Shown here: in pieces, positions 8,926 to 17,181 of the stretch
How the letters are laid out: every line of letters begins with the position of its first letter
How positions within the stretch are numbered: the stretch's first letter is position 1
NCBI RefSeq assembly: GCF_030767025.1
Contig: NZ_JASITE010000003.1
Location: 310,001 to 374,000, forward strand
Length of the DNA: 64,000 bases
Direction of reading: 5' to 3'
DNA from: Nocardia sp. CC227C
Lineage (GTDB): Bacteria > Actinomycetota > Actinomycetes > Mycobacteriales > Mycobacteriaceae
Position numbers and translations under genes: made by a program
Notes under the pieces: generated by a model
Seen by the model: only the letters and a program-made list of their open reading frames with translations
Databases searched by the model: none
What the model was told of the DNA's origin: nothing

Positions 8926-10500
8926 CTACTTCACGCGGCTCTGGAGCACAGGTACGAGTTCGGCCAGCAGGACGCGTTCGGAATCCGCCGTCCAATTGCG
9001 CACGGCCGCCACCGCCGCCGGGGTGTCCAGCGGAATCACCACCGCCCGCGAGCCGGTGATCTCGTGCGGCAGACCGAGAAGCCCACCGCCACCGGCCTTC
9101 TCGTCGCTGCGCACGGCGATGATGTAGGAGTCGGCGGGCGTCTTCAGCGCGCCGTACTCGGTCGCCGGCCGCGGTGAGGGCTCATCGCCCTGCCGGGTGA
9201 GGTCGAGGTTGTAGACGAAGCCCAGATCGGCGAGGAACTGGGTCTGCGGCGTGCCGCCGAGGTAGATGGAGAACTTCCGCGATTCGGTGACGTCCACCAT
9301 GGTGATGGTCTTGCCGTGGAAGGCCGGATTCGCCTCACGGGCCTGCTCCAGCGAGGTCAGCGCGATCGCCGCCGTACTGGAAGCCGCTGCCGCCGTGGAT
9401 GTTCCGCTCCCGGCCGGGGGGTCGTCCCGCAGTGACCAGACACCGATCCCGGCGGCGAGAGCGGCCACCACCGTCGCGGCACCGGCTCCGAGGAGCAGAC
9501 TCCGGCGGCGCTTGCCGGACGAGCCGACCACCCGGCCGGGCTGGGAGACCTGGGTGGCCATATGCGGCCCGGACTCCGGTGGCCCCGCCAGCACGCCCGG
9601 CGGGGCGATCTGCACCGGATAGGTGGGCGAGGTGGTGGTGCGCACCGGCTTGTAGCCGGGGGTGAGCGCATCGGCCGCCGCCTCGGCGAGTTCACGGCAG
9701 CTGCCGTAGCGCTGCGCCGGATTCTTGGCCAGCGCCCGGGCGATCACCTGGTCGATGGCCTCCGGCAGGTACCGGTTCACGGTCGTGGCGCGCGGCGGCG
9801 GCTCGTGCAGGTGTCCCATCATGACCAGCGCGGGTTGCGTTGCCGGATAGGGGTTCTGGCCGGTGAGCAGCTTGTAGAAGGAGCAGGCCAGACTGTAGAT
9901 GTCGGCGCGGTGGTCGAGCGGCTGCCCGGCCAGCTGCTCCGGCGGCGCATAGGCGATGGTGGCGACGAAGCTGCCGGTCTGAGTGAGTTCGATGGTGTCC
10001 TCGGTGGACTTGGCGACACCGAAGTCGGCCAGCAGGGCGCGTTCCTCCTCGTCCCCGCCGACCGAGGAGAGCAGGAAGTTGGCGGGCTTGACGTCGCGGT
10101 GCAGCAGGCCCTTGCGGTGCGCGTAGTCCAGGCCGCGGCCCACCTGGGCGATGATGTTGAGCGCGCGCAGCGGGGTCATGCCGTGCGGGTCGCGCTTCTG
10201 TTCCGCGGAGGCATCGGTGCCCTCCACGTACTGCATGGCGATCCACAGCTGGCCGTTCTCCTCGCCGCGGTTGTGGACCGACACGATATTCGGATGGTCC
10301 AGTCCCGCGACGATATTCGCCTCGCGCTCGAAACGGCCACGGAATTCGCGGTCACGTGACAGATCGGCGCTGAGGACCTTGAGCGCGTCCATCCGCGGCA
10401 GTTGCGGATGTTTGGCCAAGTAGACGGTGCCCATGCCGCCGGAGCCGAGCACCCGTTCGATCCGGTATCCGCCGACGATGGTGCCGGGGCTCATCGCCAT
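8926..10500 (-). CDS. Transmembrane Ser/Thr protein kinase (Pkn type)
   Basis: A 524-residue receptor-type kinase. The kinase domain fills about residues 10-280: glycine loop GSGGMGTVY (19-27), catalytic lysine K41, HRDVKPAN with D136, DFG at 159-161 and APPEQL in the activation segment. A basic juxtamembrane stretch (SGKRRRS) precedes one membrane helix at about residue 360, and an extracellular domain of about 130 residues follows. All catalytic residues are present, so it should be active. The start chosen is ATG at 10500 with AGGAG ten bases upstream; a second ATG follows two codons later. It is divergent from an FHA-domain gene, a plausible phosphothreonine-binding partner. It cannot be equated with one mycobacterial Pkn from sequence alone; an FHA-ABC exporter like the PknF partner Rv1747 lies 7 kb away. 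Confidence 0.95.
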   Translation of the reverse strand: MAMSPGTIVGGYRIERVLGSGGMGTVYLAKHPQLPRMDALKVLSADLSRDREFRGRFEREANIVAGLDHPNIVSVHNRGEENGQLWIAMQYVEGTDASAEQKRDPHGMTPLRALNIIAQVGRGLDYAHRKGLLHRDVKPANFLLSSVGGDEEERALLADFGVAKSTEDTIELTQTGSFVATIAYAPPEQLAGQPLDHRADIYSLACSFYKLLTGQNPYPATQPALVMMGHLHEPPPRATTVNRYLPEAIDQVIARALAKNPAQRYGSCRELAEAAADALTPGYKPVRTTTSPTYPVQIAPPGVLAGPPESGPHMATQVSQPGRVVGSSGKRRRSLLLGAGAATVVAALAAGIGVWSLRDDPPAGSGTSTAAAASSTAAIALTSLEQAREANPAFHGKTITMVDVTESRKFSIYLGGTPQTQFLADLGFVYNLDLTRQGDEPSPRPATEYGALKTPADSYIIAVRSDEKAGGGGLLGLPHEITGSRAVVIPLDTPAAVAAVRNWTADSERVLLAELVPVLQSRVK

Positions 10501-10675
10501 AACTCGCGAACTCCTGGTCGACTCGGGGCCTTTGGTGCTGTCCGGAGCATACTGGACGGCTTCGCGAAGAGGCTCGGTAAGGAAATCCGGTCCGAACGGG
10601 ACAGCGCGAGGCCACGTAACCTGATGCTGTGCTGAACCTCGTCCGCCACCCGTCGCCGCGGGGCCGATCGCTGTG

Positions 10676-12202
10676 ATGGATCGGCAGGTCGAGGTTGTCG
10701 CGGGCAATCATGTGCTCACCCGCGCGGCGGGTGCCGTCATTCTGGTGGCGCATCGGGAGAGCGGCAGGCTGACATCCGAATCCCGGGCCGCCGTCGCTGC
10801 CCGGGCACTGACCGATCTGGTCACCGAGGCCACCGAGCAGGCCCCCGACGGACCCGGACGGCTGGTCGCGCGGCAGGCCACCCGGTGGCTCATGAAGGAG
10901 GCCGAGCGCATCTCGCCGGGACAGTCCGTGGACTTCGGCATACTGTCGGCCGCCGATACCGGGGGTGTTGCCATCTTCCTGCACGGTGCGGTGACCGCGG
11001 TGTTGGCGGGCCGGTCGGTCGAGTACTACCGGGGCAGCGACGCGGCCTTCACGGTGGACCGGGTCGCCGAGCATCCGGCGCTGGCCGCGGCGCTCTACAT
11101 CGACGATGGCCGGGGACGGGTGCCGGAGCTGCCGGAACGGGGCATAGGTTCGCTCGTCGAGGGCATCGCGCAGGCGAGCGGTGCGGTCGTGTGGTTCGCG
11201 GGCGAGCCGCTGCCGGTGCGTTGGCGGGCGATGCCGTCGCACGGTCGGGCAGTGCCGTCGCGCGGCGTGGAATCCGGGGCCGGCGGGCGGCACAGCGCGC
11301 CGGAGGCGGACGAGACGCCCCGGGGTCGGCATGCCGCGCCGCCGCCGACTGCCGCCTTCGATCCGGTTACCGATCGCGCGGTGCCGGAATACGATCCGGA
11401 TCTCACGCCGACCCGCACCTCGACCCAGCTGCCCGCCGAAGTCGACCTCGCCGGGGGCACGCCATCGCCGCCGGGCACGCACACCGACACGGATTCCGGT
11501 GCGGGCGGCAGCCACGGCCGGGGTCCGATCCCCGGATCGGACCCCGAGTTCGCGCCGCGCCTCGACCACGCCGGGGCGCGGTCGGCTCCGGGCGGCCCGT
11601 CCGCCGATACCGGTGACTTCGATCCGCATCGCGCCCCGACCGAGCTGGGCGGCACCAACCCCGCGCCCAAGCCGGACCCGGATCTACAGCGCCGTCTGGA
11701 TGCCACGGCCAAGGCCATGGCGCTCACCGTGAAGGTGCTCGGATTCAAATGCGCGCGTGCGCATCCCAGCGATCCGCGCTCGGCGTTCTGCACGGTGTGC
11801 GGGATGCCGGTGGATCAGACCCAGCCGTTGGCCGAGGTGATCCGGCCACCGCTGGGCATGCTGCTGCTCGACGACGGCATGACCTACATGCTGACGGCGG
11901 ATGCGGTGGTGGGGCGCGATCCGGAGCAGTCCGACGCGGCGCGGGCGGGTCTGGTGCCGCTGCGCGTCGACGACGCCTCCGGGGGAATGTCGCGCGCGCA
12001 CGCCGAAATCCGTTTGGTGAACTGGGATGTCACGGTGGTCGACCGCGGCTCCACCAACGGCACCCGCGTCCGCCTGCCCGGCTACCACGACTGGGTGCGC
12101 CTGCAACCCCACCAGCCCATGGCGCTGATCTACGGCGCGGAGGTGCTGCTCGGCAACCGCGTACTGCGCCTGGAAGCCGTCGCGCCGCCGCCTTTCGGGT
12201 AG
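10676..12202 (+). CDS. FHA-domain protein with zinc-ribbon-like motif
   Basis: A protein of about 508 residues in three parts. The N-terminal 180 residues are a conserved-looking unknown domain. Residues 180-345 are a Pro/Gly/Asp-rich linker. The C-terminus carries CARAHPSDPRSAFCTVCG, a possible metal-binding knuckle, followed by an FHA domain (GRDPEQ, GGMSRAHAE, DRGSTNGTRV) that should bind phosphothreonine. ATG at 10676 is used; GTG at 10673 is an alternative. It is divergent from the Ser/Thr kinase with 175 bases between starts, which suggests it reads out that kinase's phosphorylation. There is no signal peptide or membrane helix. The N-terminal domain is not recognised. Confidence 0.88.
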   Translation: MDRQVEVVAGNHVLTRAAGAVILVAHRESGRLTSESRAAVAARALTDLVTEATEQAPDGPGRLVARQATRWLMKEAERISPGQSVDFGILSAADTGGVAIFLHGAVTAVLAGRSVEYYRGSDAAFTVDRVAEHPALAAALYIDDGRGRVPELPERGIGSLVEGIAQASGAVVWFAGEPLPVRWRAMPSHGRAVPSRGVESGAGGRHSAPEADETPRGRHAAPPPTAAFDPVTDRAVPEYDPDLTPTRTSTQLPAEVDLAGGTPSPPGTHTDTDSGAGGSHGRGPIPGSDPEFAPRLDHAGARSAPGGPSADTGDFDPHRAPTELGGTNPAPKPDPDLQRRLDATAKAMALTVKVLGFKCARAHPSDPRSAFCTVCGMPVDQTQPLAEVIRPPLGMLLLDDGMTYMLTADAVVGRDPEQSDAARAGLVPLRVDDASGGMSRAHAEIRLVNWDVTVVDRGSTNGTRVRLPGYHDWVRLQPHQPMALIYGAEVLLGNRVLRLEAVAPPPFG

Positions 12203-12213
12203 CGCGGCCGCCG

Positions 12214-13692
12214 CTAGCTGTAGCGCGAGTCGCAGGTGTTCCGGCTGCCGAGCACCCCGGCGCGGAACGCGTCCACCCGGGAGAATCCGCTCGGCACGGT
12301 CTTGCCCTCGGTATCGCTGGCCGCCAGACCGTCGGTGAGCAGGCCGGATACCGCCTCATCCAGATCGCCGGGGGAAAGGCTGATGCTCGATCGGGCGTGC
12401 GTGCCCGGGTCGGCCAGCTCCGCCGTGATCACCCCGGCCAGGCAGGCGGCCCGCAAGCCGGTCTTCGCGCCGGTGAGCCGCTGACCGGCGGCGTGCTGCA
12501 CGGCCAGCGCGTAGCGGGAGATGAAGACCACGTAGGCGTTGTAGTCGCCGGTCAGCTTGACCGGAAGTCCGTCCTGGTCTTCGTCATTGGCGGCACCCCG
12601 ATCGGCGAGCGCGGACAGGTCGGTGCCGATGGTGTTGGTGTCCGGGCAGTAGGTCACCGGCACGGTGTCGGCGCCGTTGCGGCAGTTCAGGTTCGCGGTG
12701 TCGTAGTCGTATGCGGGCTCGTCCGGGATCGGCATGAAGGCCGCCATGGCCTTGGCCAGTTCGGTGAGAGTGCCCTGGCCGACCTCGGATTCGCCGTGGT
12801 CGGCGTCATCGCCGAAGTCCTGCGGCAGTTTTCCGCGGCGGCTCTCGATCTCGGCCATATCGATGGCCTTGCAGCTCTTGGCCCCGTCGGTGAAGCCGAT
12901 CTGCACCGCCGTCACGCGTTCGAAGGCCGAACCGTGCACGCTCTTCGGATCATCCGGATCGGAATCCCGGATGGCCACCGTGGCGGCCAGCACCGAATTC
13001 AGGCCGTCGGAGGTGTTGATGGTGAAGTGCTTCGACTTTCCCTCGGCCACATGCCGGATGAACGCCCCGGCGAAGCAGTCCGCCTGTTGTTCCTTGACGA
13101 TCACCGGGTCCTTGCGGCCGACCAGCTTGGCCATGGTCTGAATGGCGTGGCCGTACTCGTGGGCCGTCACCATCACCACCGACATCTGCCCGAAGGTGTC
13201 CTGCATGGTCGGCAGCAGCACCGCGCGGTCCCAGCCGATGGAATTGTCGAGCCGGCAGTACGCGGCATTGACCAATCGGTAGGTGGTCTCGTCGCAGAAT
13301 CGCACCGCCTGGGCGCGCGGGGTCCGTGCGCTCCAGGACACGAAGGTGTCCACCGGGGTGAACTCGTTGCCGAACTCCTTCGGATACTCCTGCTGCCAAT
13401 AGGTCTGGATATCCTCGAGGGCATTGAGGACCAGCGTGTCGATGGCGCCGCCGTCGGAGTTGGTGGCGGTGAGGGTGGAGTCGGGCACGCCGGCGCGGGG
13501 ACCGCTGGGGCCGCTGGTGGTGGGCAGACCGGCCACTTGGAACGGATCGTCGTAGATGGATACGGCACGACCCTCGACGGTGAATGTGCATCCGGCCAGC
13601 AGCGCGGCCACCAGAGTGAATACGGCCAGAGCCGCCGCTGTCCGGCCGCCCGATTCGATCCGTCGCGAGAATCGGCCGGTCGTACGGCGCAT
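12214..13692 (-). CDS. Neutral zinc metallopeptidase, lipoprotein
   Basis: A 492-residue predicted lipoprotein with an HEYGH zinc motif at about residues 178-182 and a downstream EQQADCFAGAF, the pattern of the putative neutral zinc metallopeptidase family (YpfJ-like), where an acidic residue of the second motif supplies the third ligand. The signal segment ends in the lipobox LLAGC, so the enzyme should be anchored outside the membrane. ATG at 13692 is used; GTG at 13698 is better spaced from the AAGGGAG ribosome site and is a real alternative. The gene is convergent with the FHA gene with only 11 bases between stops. Substrate unknown. Confidence 0.9.
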   Translation of the reverse strand: MRRTTGRFSRRIESGGRTAAALAVFTLVAALLAGCTFTVEGRAVSIYDDPFQVAGLPTTSGPSGPRAGVPDSTLTATNSDGGAIDTLVLNALEDIQTYWQQEYPKEFGNEFTPVDTFVSWSARTPRAQAVRFCDETTYRLVNAAYCRLDNSIGWDRAVLLPTMQDTFGQMSVVMVTAHEYGHAIQTMAKLVGRKDPVIVKEQQADCFAGAFIRHVAEGKSKHFTINTSDGLNSVLAATVAIRDSDPDDPKSVHGSAFERVTAVQIGFTDGAKSCKAIDMAEIESRRGKLPQDFGDDADHGESEVGQGTLTELAKAMAAFMPIPDEPAYDYDTANLNCRNGADTVPVTYCPDTNTIGTDLSALADRGAANDEDQDGLPVKLTGDYNAYVVFISRYALAVQHAAGQRLTGAKTGLRAACLAGVITAELADPGTHARSSISLSPGDLDEAVSGLLTDGLAASDTEGKTVPSGFSRVDAFRAGVLGSRNTCDSRYS

Positions 13693-13956
13693 CGACACAT
13701 CCACTCCCTTGCCAGCCGACCAGTTCACCGCCCGTGGGCAGACAGCTCGCCGCTCGGGGCTCCGCCGAAATCCGGGCAATCGAATAGTATCCGCAGTATT
13801 CCAGCTTGACGGCATATGTGCAGGTCAAGCAGCCCTGCCCTATGCCCCAGGGCTCCATTCCGTAACTTTCCCGGAGTTTTGGGGGGTTCAGCCACTCCAG
13901 AGCCAGCGCGACAAAGCTCCCGGTCGACTGGGCCGGAGGCTTCGTTCCTCGAGCGG

Positions 13957-14394
13957 TCAGGATCGTTCGATCATCGCCCGGAACTCGTCAGCGTTCGGGC
14001 CGCTGATCTCGTACGTGACTGCTGCAGGCTCGGCCGGGCCAACCCCGGCCGGTGACGGCCCAGGTACCCACTCGTCCACGAACTTTCGGAACTCGGGGTA
14101 GGTCAGTGCGGCTGACTCGCCTTGAAGCTCGGGCGTCAGCATGCGCCCTTCGGCGTCGAGCCCGATTCCGCCTTTCCATCCTCGGGTGATGCGCGGCTTG
14201 CCGACGCGGGGCCACCAGACGGGAGGGTGGCCGTGTTCCTCGTCGTGGGCGACAACCGCCGCGAACATATCCTCCACGCCCACCCAGTTGCGGCCGTGGT
14301 CGGCAGCGATACGAGCGGCGGACCGGAACAGCGCCACCAGGGAGGGCGCTACCCCGTCGATGGTTACCCGGCATTCGTCGTGTTCGCTCGTCAT
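13957..14394 (-). CDS. Hypothetical protein, 145 residues (accessory island)
   Basis: An unrecognised 145-residue protein from ATG 14394. It is acidic, with no signal peptide or membrane helix. The stretch ARIAADHGRNWVGVEDMF faintly recalls the repeat of Clp N-terminal domains (an Ala-rich helix followed by V-G-x-E-D/H-hydrophobic), but this is not enough to assign a family. It is the last gene of a three-gene group transcribed away from the HTH-TPR regulator at 15169, ten bases after the small secreted-protein gene. Codon use looks less GC-biased than in the flanking genes, which fits an island acquired separately. Confidence 0.7.
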   Translation of the reverse strand: MTSEHDECRVTIDGVAPSLVALFRSAARIAADHGRNWVGVEDMFAAVVAHDEEHGHPPVWWPRVGKPRITRGWKGGIGLDAEGRMLTPELQGESAALTYPEFRKFVDEWVPGPSPAGVGPAEPAAVTYEISGPNADEFRAMIERS

Positions 14395-14404
14395 AGCCGC
14401 AACC

Positions 14405-14683
14405 CTAGGCATCAATCTCGAGGCCGGTGCAGGTTATTGCCATCGGGGCACCGGCAACGACGATGACGTGTGGCCCGAACACGTCCTGCCCGTCGTAGAA
14501 GCCGCCCCGGCACGTACACACGGCTTTGGTGGGGTCGTCCGGCTTCAACACCCAGCGGACCTCTCCGTCGCTCTCCTGCTCGCACTGCTGCGGCGTGACG
14601 GCGGCGGCTGAACCAGTGCTCAGTGCAACAGAGGCGAAGACGGCAGCGACGAACACGAGTACGCGGATCATTTTGTGCAGCAT
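14405..14683 (-). CDS. Small secreted four-cysteine protein
   Basis: A 92-residue protein with a clear Sec signal (MLHKMIRVLVFVAAVFASVA, cleavage probably after TGSAAA) and a mature part of about 65 residues with four cysteines (CEQES, CTC, ITC), probably two disulfides. No lipobox is present, so it is secreted rather than lipidated. It is the middle gene of a compact minus-strand group of three. Small disulfide-bonded exported proteins in actinobacteria have diverse or unknown roles, and none is claimed here. Confidence 0.75.
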   Translation of the reverse strand: MLHKMIRVLVFVAAVFASVALSTGSAAAVTPQQCEQESDGEVRWVLKPDDPTKAVCTCRGGFYDGQDVFGPHVIVVAGAPMAITCTGLEIDA

Positions 14684-14713
14684 GGCAATTCTTTCTATTT
14701 AGGTGTTCTTCTC

Positions 14714-14965
14714 TTATTCCGGCTCGCTCGACTCGTCCCAGGCGAAGAGACGCCAGGTCGGCAGTTCGGGCGGCAGGTCGTCGCCGGATTCGATGTCCTC
14801 GACCTCGATCCGGTAGTCCGGATTCCACTGGCGCAAAGCAGTGGCGAAGCGTGCGATAACGTCGGCGGGCTCGGTGTAGCTGACTGCGGGATGCTTTGGG
14901 CCGCTTCCGAATCCGACGTGCATGACCACTCGTTGCGGCAAGGTCGGTAAGTCGTCTGTACTCAC
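14714..14965 (-). CDS. Hypothetical protein, 83 residues
   Basis: An unrecognised protein. The open frame extends to 15085, but GTG at 14965 with AGGGG five bases upstream gives a sensible 83-residue product (MSTDDLPTLPQRVVMHVGFG); an ATG at 15028 has no ribosome site. It is acidic toward the C-terminus (WDESSEPE) and has no membrane segment. It is the first gene of the three-gene group, with 203 bases to the start of the divergent HTH-TPR regulator, whose target promoter probably lies in that gap. Confidence 0.65.
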   Translation of the reverse strand: MSTDDLPTLPQRVVMHVGFGSGPKHPAVSYTEPADVIARFATALRQWNPDYRIEVEDIESGDDLPPELPTWRLFAWDESSEPE

Positions 14966-15168
14966 AGCGCCCCCTGATGCGAATGCTTGGGAGCACTCGC
15001 CGCCGGGGTCGTTCGGCGCGGGGTTCATCCCGGCGGCGGGTGCATGGTTGAGCCTGATCGCCGAGCGTTGGTCTCGGAACCGCAACTTCGGCCCGCGAGT
15101 TCAGGCGAACGAAGTCGCGGGGTGTTGATCCGCGATACCTTCTGAGTAGATGTGGGGAAGGGCATCCG

Positions 15169-16521
15169 ATGAGCGAACCGTCAAGGGAGAACCTCCGATT
15201 CGATCGGCTAATGGAGGAACGGGGCTGGAAGCGGACCGAGGTTGCGGCGATGGTGAACGCCGCTTACGAAGTCATCACCGGTAAAGAAGGCTGCTACGAC
15301 GCCGACAAGATCCGGCAAATCGCCCGCGGCACGCTGATGTGGCCGACAAAGGGCTACCGCTTGGCGCTAGAGAAGGCCTTCGGTGTCACTGCTACTGAGC
15401 TGGGGCTCTACAACCCCCGCGCTGCGACCGCGAAACCGTCGCAAACTGGTACGAGTGTTCATGCTGACCTACTCTTGGGGTGGGGAGGCGAGGAGGTTGA
15501 CGAGGTGCAGCGTCGAGAGCTTTTGAGGGCTATCGCCGTACTCACGGCGTCGTCGCCAGCGATCGTGGCCGCACTGAACGCCGACGAGCTGGAAAGAACC
15601 ATCCGCGCTGCGGCTTCCCCGAATCGAGTGGACGGGGCCGTTCTGGACAACGTTCAGGCCATCCTGAACGCCGCACGGTTGCAGGACGACTTGCTTGGCC
15701 CGCAGGCAGCGATACGGACAACGCTGACGCAGGTGGACATCACCGAAGCCTTGCTCCGGGGCTATGAGGGGTCGCTCGCGTCACGCCTTATGTCGTTGCG
15801 GAGCAAGGTGAGCACGTCTGCGGGATGGCAGTTATTCGACCTCGGCCGGAAGGAATCGGCCGTAGATCATTTCGAGAAGGCGCGAGACGTGGCCGACGAG
15901 GCTCGCGACTATGCGGCAAGCGCTATGGCCCTCGCTGAGTGGTCGGGTATGACCGAGGAAGTTGGTAGGCCGATCGAGGCAGCCGACCAAGCCGCCGCCG
16001 CAGAGTTCCGCGCTGCCCGAACCGGTGACCCGCACCTACAGGCTCACGCTGCCGGTATCTCAGCTTTGGCCTTGGCGAAGTCCGGACCGGAGTACCACGC
16101 GGACGCACGAGCGGCGCTCGCTCGGGCAGACAGTTTCGATGTCAGCACTACACGGACGCCTGATGAATCTCTCGCGTACTTCTGCACGCCGGGACATATC
16201 GCCCGGATGAGAGCGAAGGCGCTTCGTCAGATAGGCGACCTGCCAGCCGCCATCGACGCGGCTAGGGAGTCGCTGAGACTTCAAGCGGTTCGCGACCGCG
16301 CCGCCTCACATATCCTGCTCGGCACGATCTATGTCGATGCCGGTCAACTGGACGCAGGAATTGAGTCGATCTCGACGGGTGCGGAGGTCGATGCCGACAA
16401 CGGTTCGGCGCGGCTGTCCGGGCAACTACTCGATGCCCGAAACCTGGTCCACGTCCGCGCCCCTGGGTCGACTTCGGCCCGCAGGCTCGATGCCCGGCTA
16501 ACGCAGCTTCAGATCGTCTGA
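15169..16521 (+). CDS. HTH-type regulator with TPR-like helical C-terminus
   Basis: A 450-residue protein. Residues 1-80 resemble a Cro/C1-type helix-turn-helix region, with a MEERGWKRTEVAAMVNAAY stretch and a later WPTKGYRLALEKAFGVT. From about residue 200 on it is a run of Ala-rich amphipathic helices in TPR style (for example GWQLFDLGRKESAVDHFEKA). This architecture is typical of actinobacterial regulators that read a peptide or small-molecule signal through the helical repeats. It is preceded by GGGGAAGGG at ribosome-site distance and is divergent from three small genes, one secreted, so it probably regulates them. A strong hairpin follows the stop. Ligand unknown. Confidence 0.82.
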   Translation: MSEPSRENLRFDRLMEERGWKRTEVAAMVNAAYEVITGKEGCYDADKIRQIARGTLMWPTKGYRLALEKAFGVTATELGLYNPRAATAKPSQTGTSVHADLLLGWGGEEVDEVQRRELLRAIAVLTASSPAIVAALNADELERTIRAAASPNRVDGAVLDNVQAILNAARLQDDLLGPQAAIRTTLTQVDITEALLRGYEGSLASRLMSLRSKVSTSAGWQLFDLGRKESAVDHFEKARDVADEARDYAASAMALAEWSGMTEEVGRPIEAADQAAAAEFRAARTGDPHLQAHAAGISALALAKSGPEYHADARAALARADSFDVSTTRTPDESLAYFCTPGHIARMRAKALRQIGDLPAAIDAARESLRLQAVRDRAASHILLGTIYVDAGQLDAGIESISTGAEVDADNGSARLSGQLLDARNLVHVRAPGSTSARRLDARLTQLQIV

Positions 16522-16535
16522 CAGGCGCACAGGAC

Positions 16536-16564
16536 GGCCCCGGAGCCACTCCCGCTCCGGGGCC
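16536..16564 (+). terminator. Stem-loop after the HTH-TPR regulator
   Basis: A perfect 11-base stem, GGCCCCGGAGC at 16536-16546 with its complement at 16554-16564, encloses a 7-base loop 15 bases after the regulator's stop codon. There is no T tract. It may also terminate the minus-strand remnant whose stop lies at 16570. Confidence 0.65.
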
Positions 16565-16569
16565 GAGGT

Positions 16570-16844
16570 CTATCGCCGATTCTGCGACTCGATGTAGATC
16601 GCATAGGTGATGTCGCCGATGCCCATCGTGAAAGAAACAGCCACAGGTGCACCCATCCGGATTGCTTGCGGTGCTGGTAATTCCGATAGCGGCGGACGGC
16701 CGCCGGGGCTGCGGCCCGAGCCCGCCACGTACGGTCGTCCGATTCCAGTCGCCGGGCTTGCCTAGATCTCGCGGCATGGCGGAGCGTTTCCCCCTTGGTG
16801 CTCAGGACGAAGATCAAGCGGAGCGTAACCGGGTGCACTGACAT
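16570..16844 (-). pseudogene. Frameshifted remnant of a small membrane protein
   Basis: Reading the complement from ATG 16844 gives an open frame containing RRYRNYQHRKQSGWVHLWLF, a basic stretch leading into a hydrophobic segment. Around 16625 the coding sense appears to move to another frame, which continues FTMGIGDITYAIYIESQNRR to a TAG at 16570-16572. One extra base in the TTTCTTTC run (about 16620-16632) would join the two into a single protein of roughly 90 residues with one membrane segment. Either the gene is disrupted or one base is missing from the assembly. No function assigned. The rest of 16845-17168 shows no gene. Confidence 0.5.
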
Positions 16845-17168
16845 ACCGAGACCTACCACGTAGGTGTGATCTCACCCACTGTCCATGATTGTGTGTGGGG
16901 CGTAGCTGCCTGGTCGCTGGGCTGGAACACTCGGCGGCGTGTCGCTCCGGGAAACGGCGACCGGATGGCGTTGATGATGAGGGACTCGGAGCAATCATCA
17001 GGGAATCAGACCGTAATTCTCACCGTCAGTCTCAATCGAACCGGAGCGGTAGGGAGAGACGCCTAGAGAACCGGTCGATCGCTGAAATTGCCTGCATGGC
17101 GGGGGTTCTGGCGGGTCATCGGGGAAATCCGAGATTCCTAGAGTGACCTGGGTTTTTACCCCCGCTGA

Positions 17169-17181
17169 TACTATCCGCAGC
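17169..17181 (+). promoter_or_regulatory. Possible leaderless promoter -10 box before the FHA-ABC exporter
   Basis: TACTAT (17169-17174) sits seven bases before the ATG at 17182, which would put the transcription start on the first base of the codon. No ribosome-binding site precedes this ATG. Leaderless mRNAs with a TANNNT box at this spacing are common in mycobacteria and relatives. Confidence 0.5.

Noticed and set aside
13957..17140. The accessory island as a prophage or integrative element
   Set aside because: No integrase, structural gene, tRNA or attachment-site repeat was seen.
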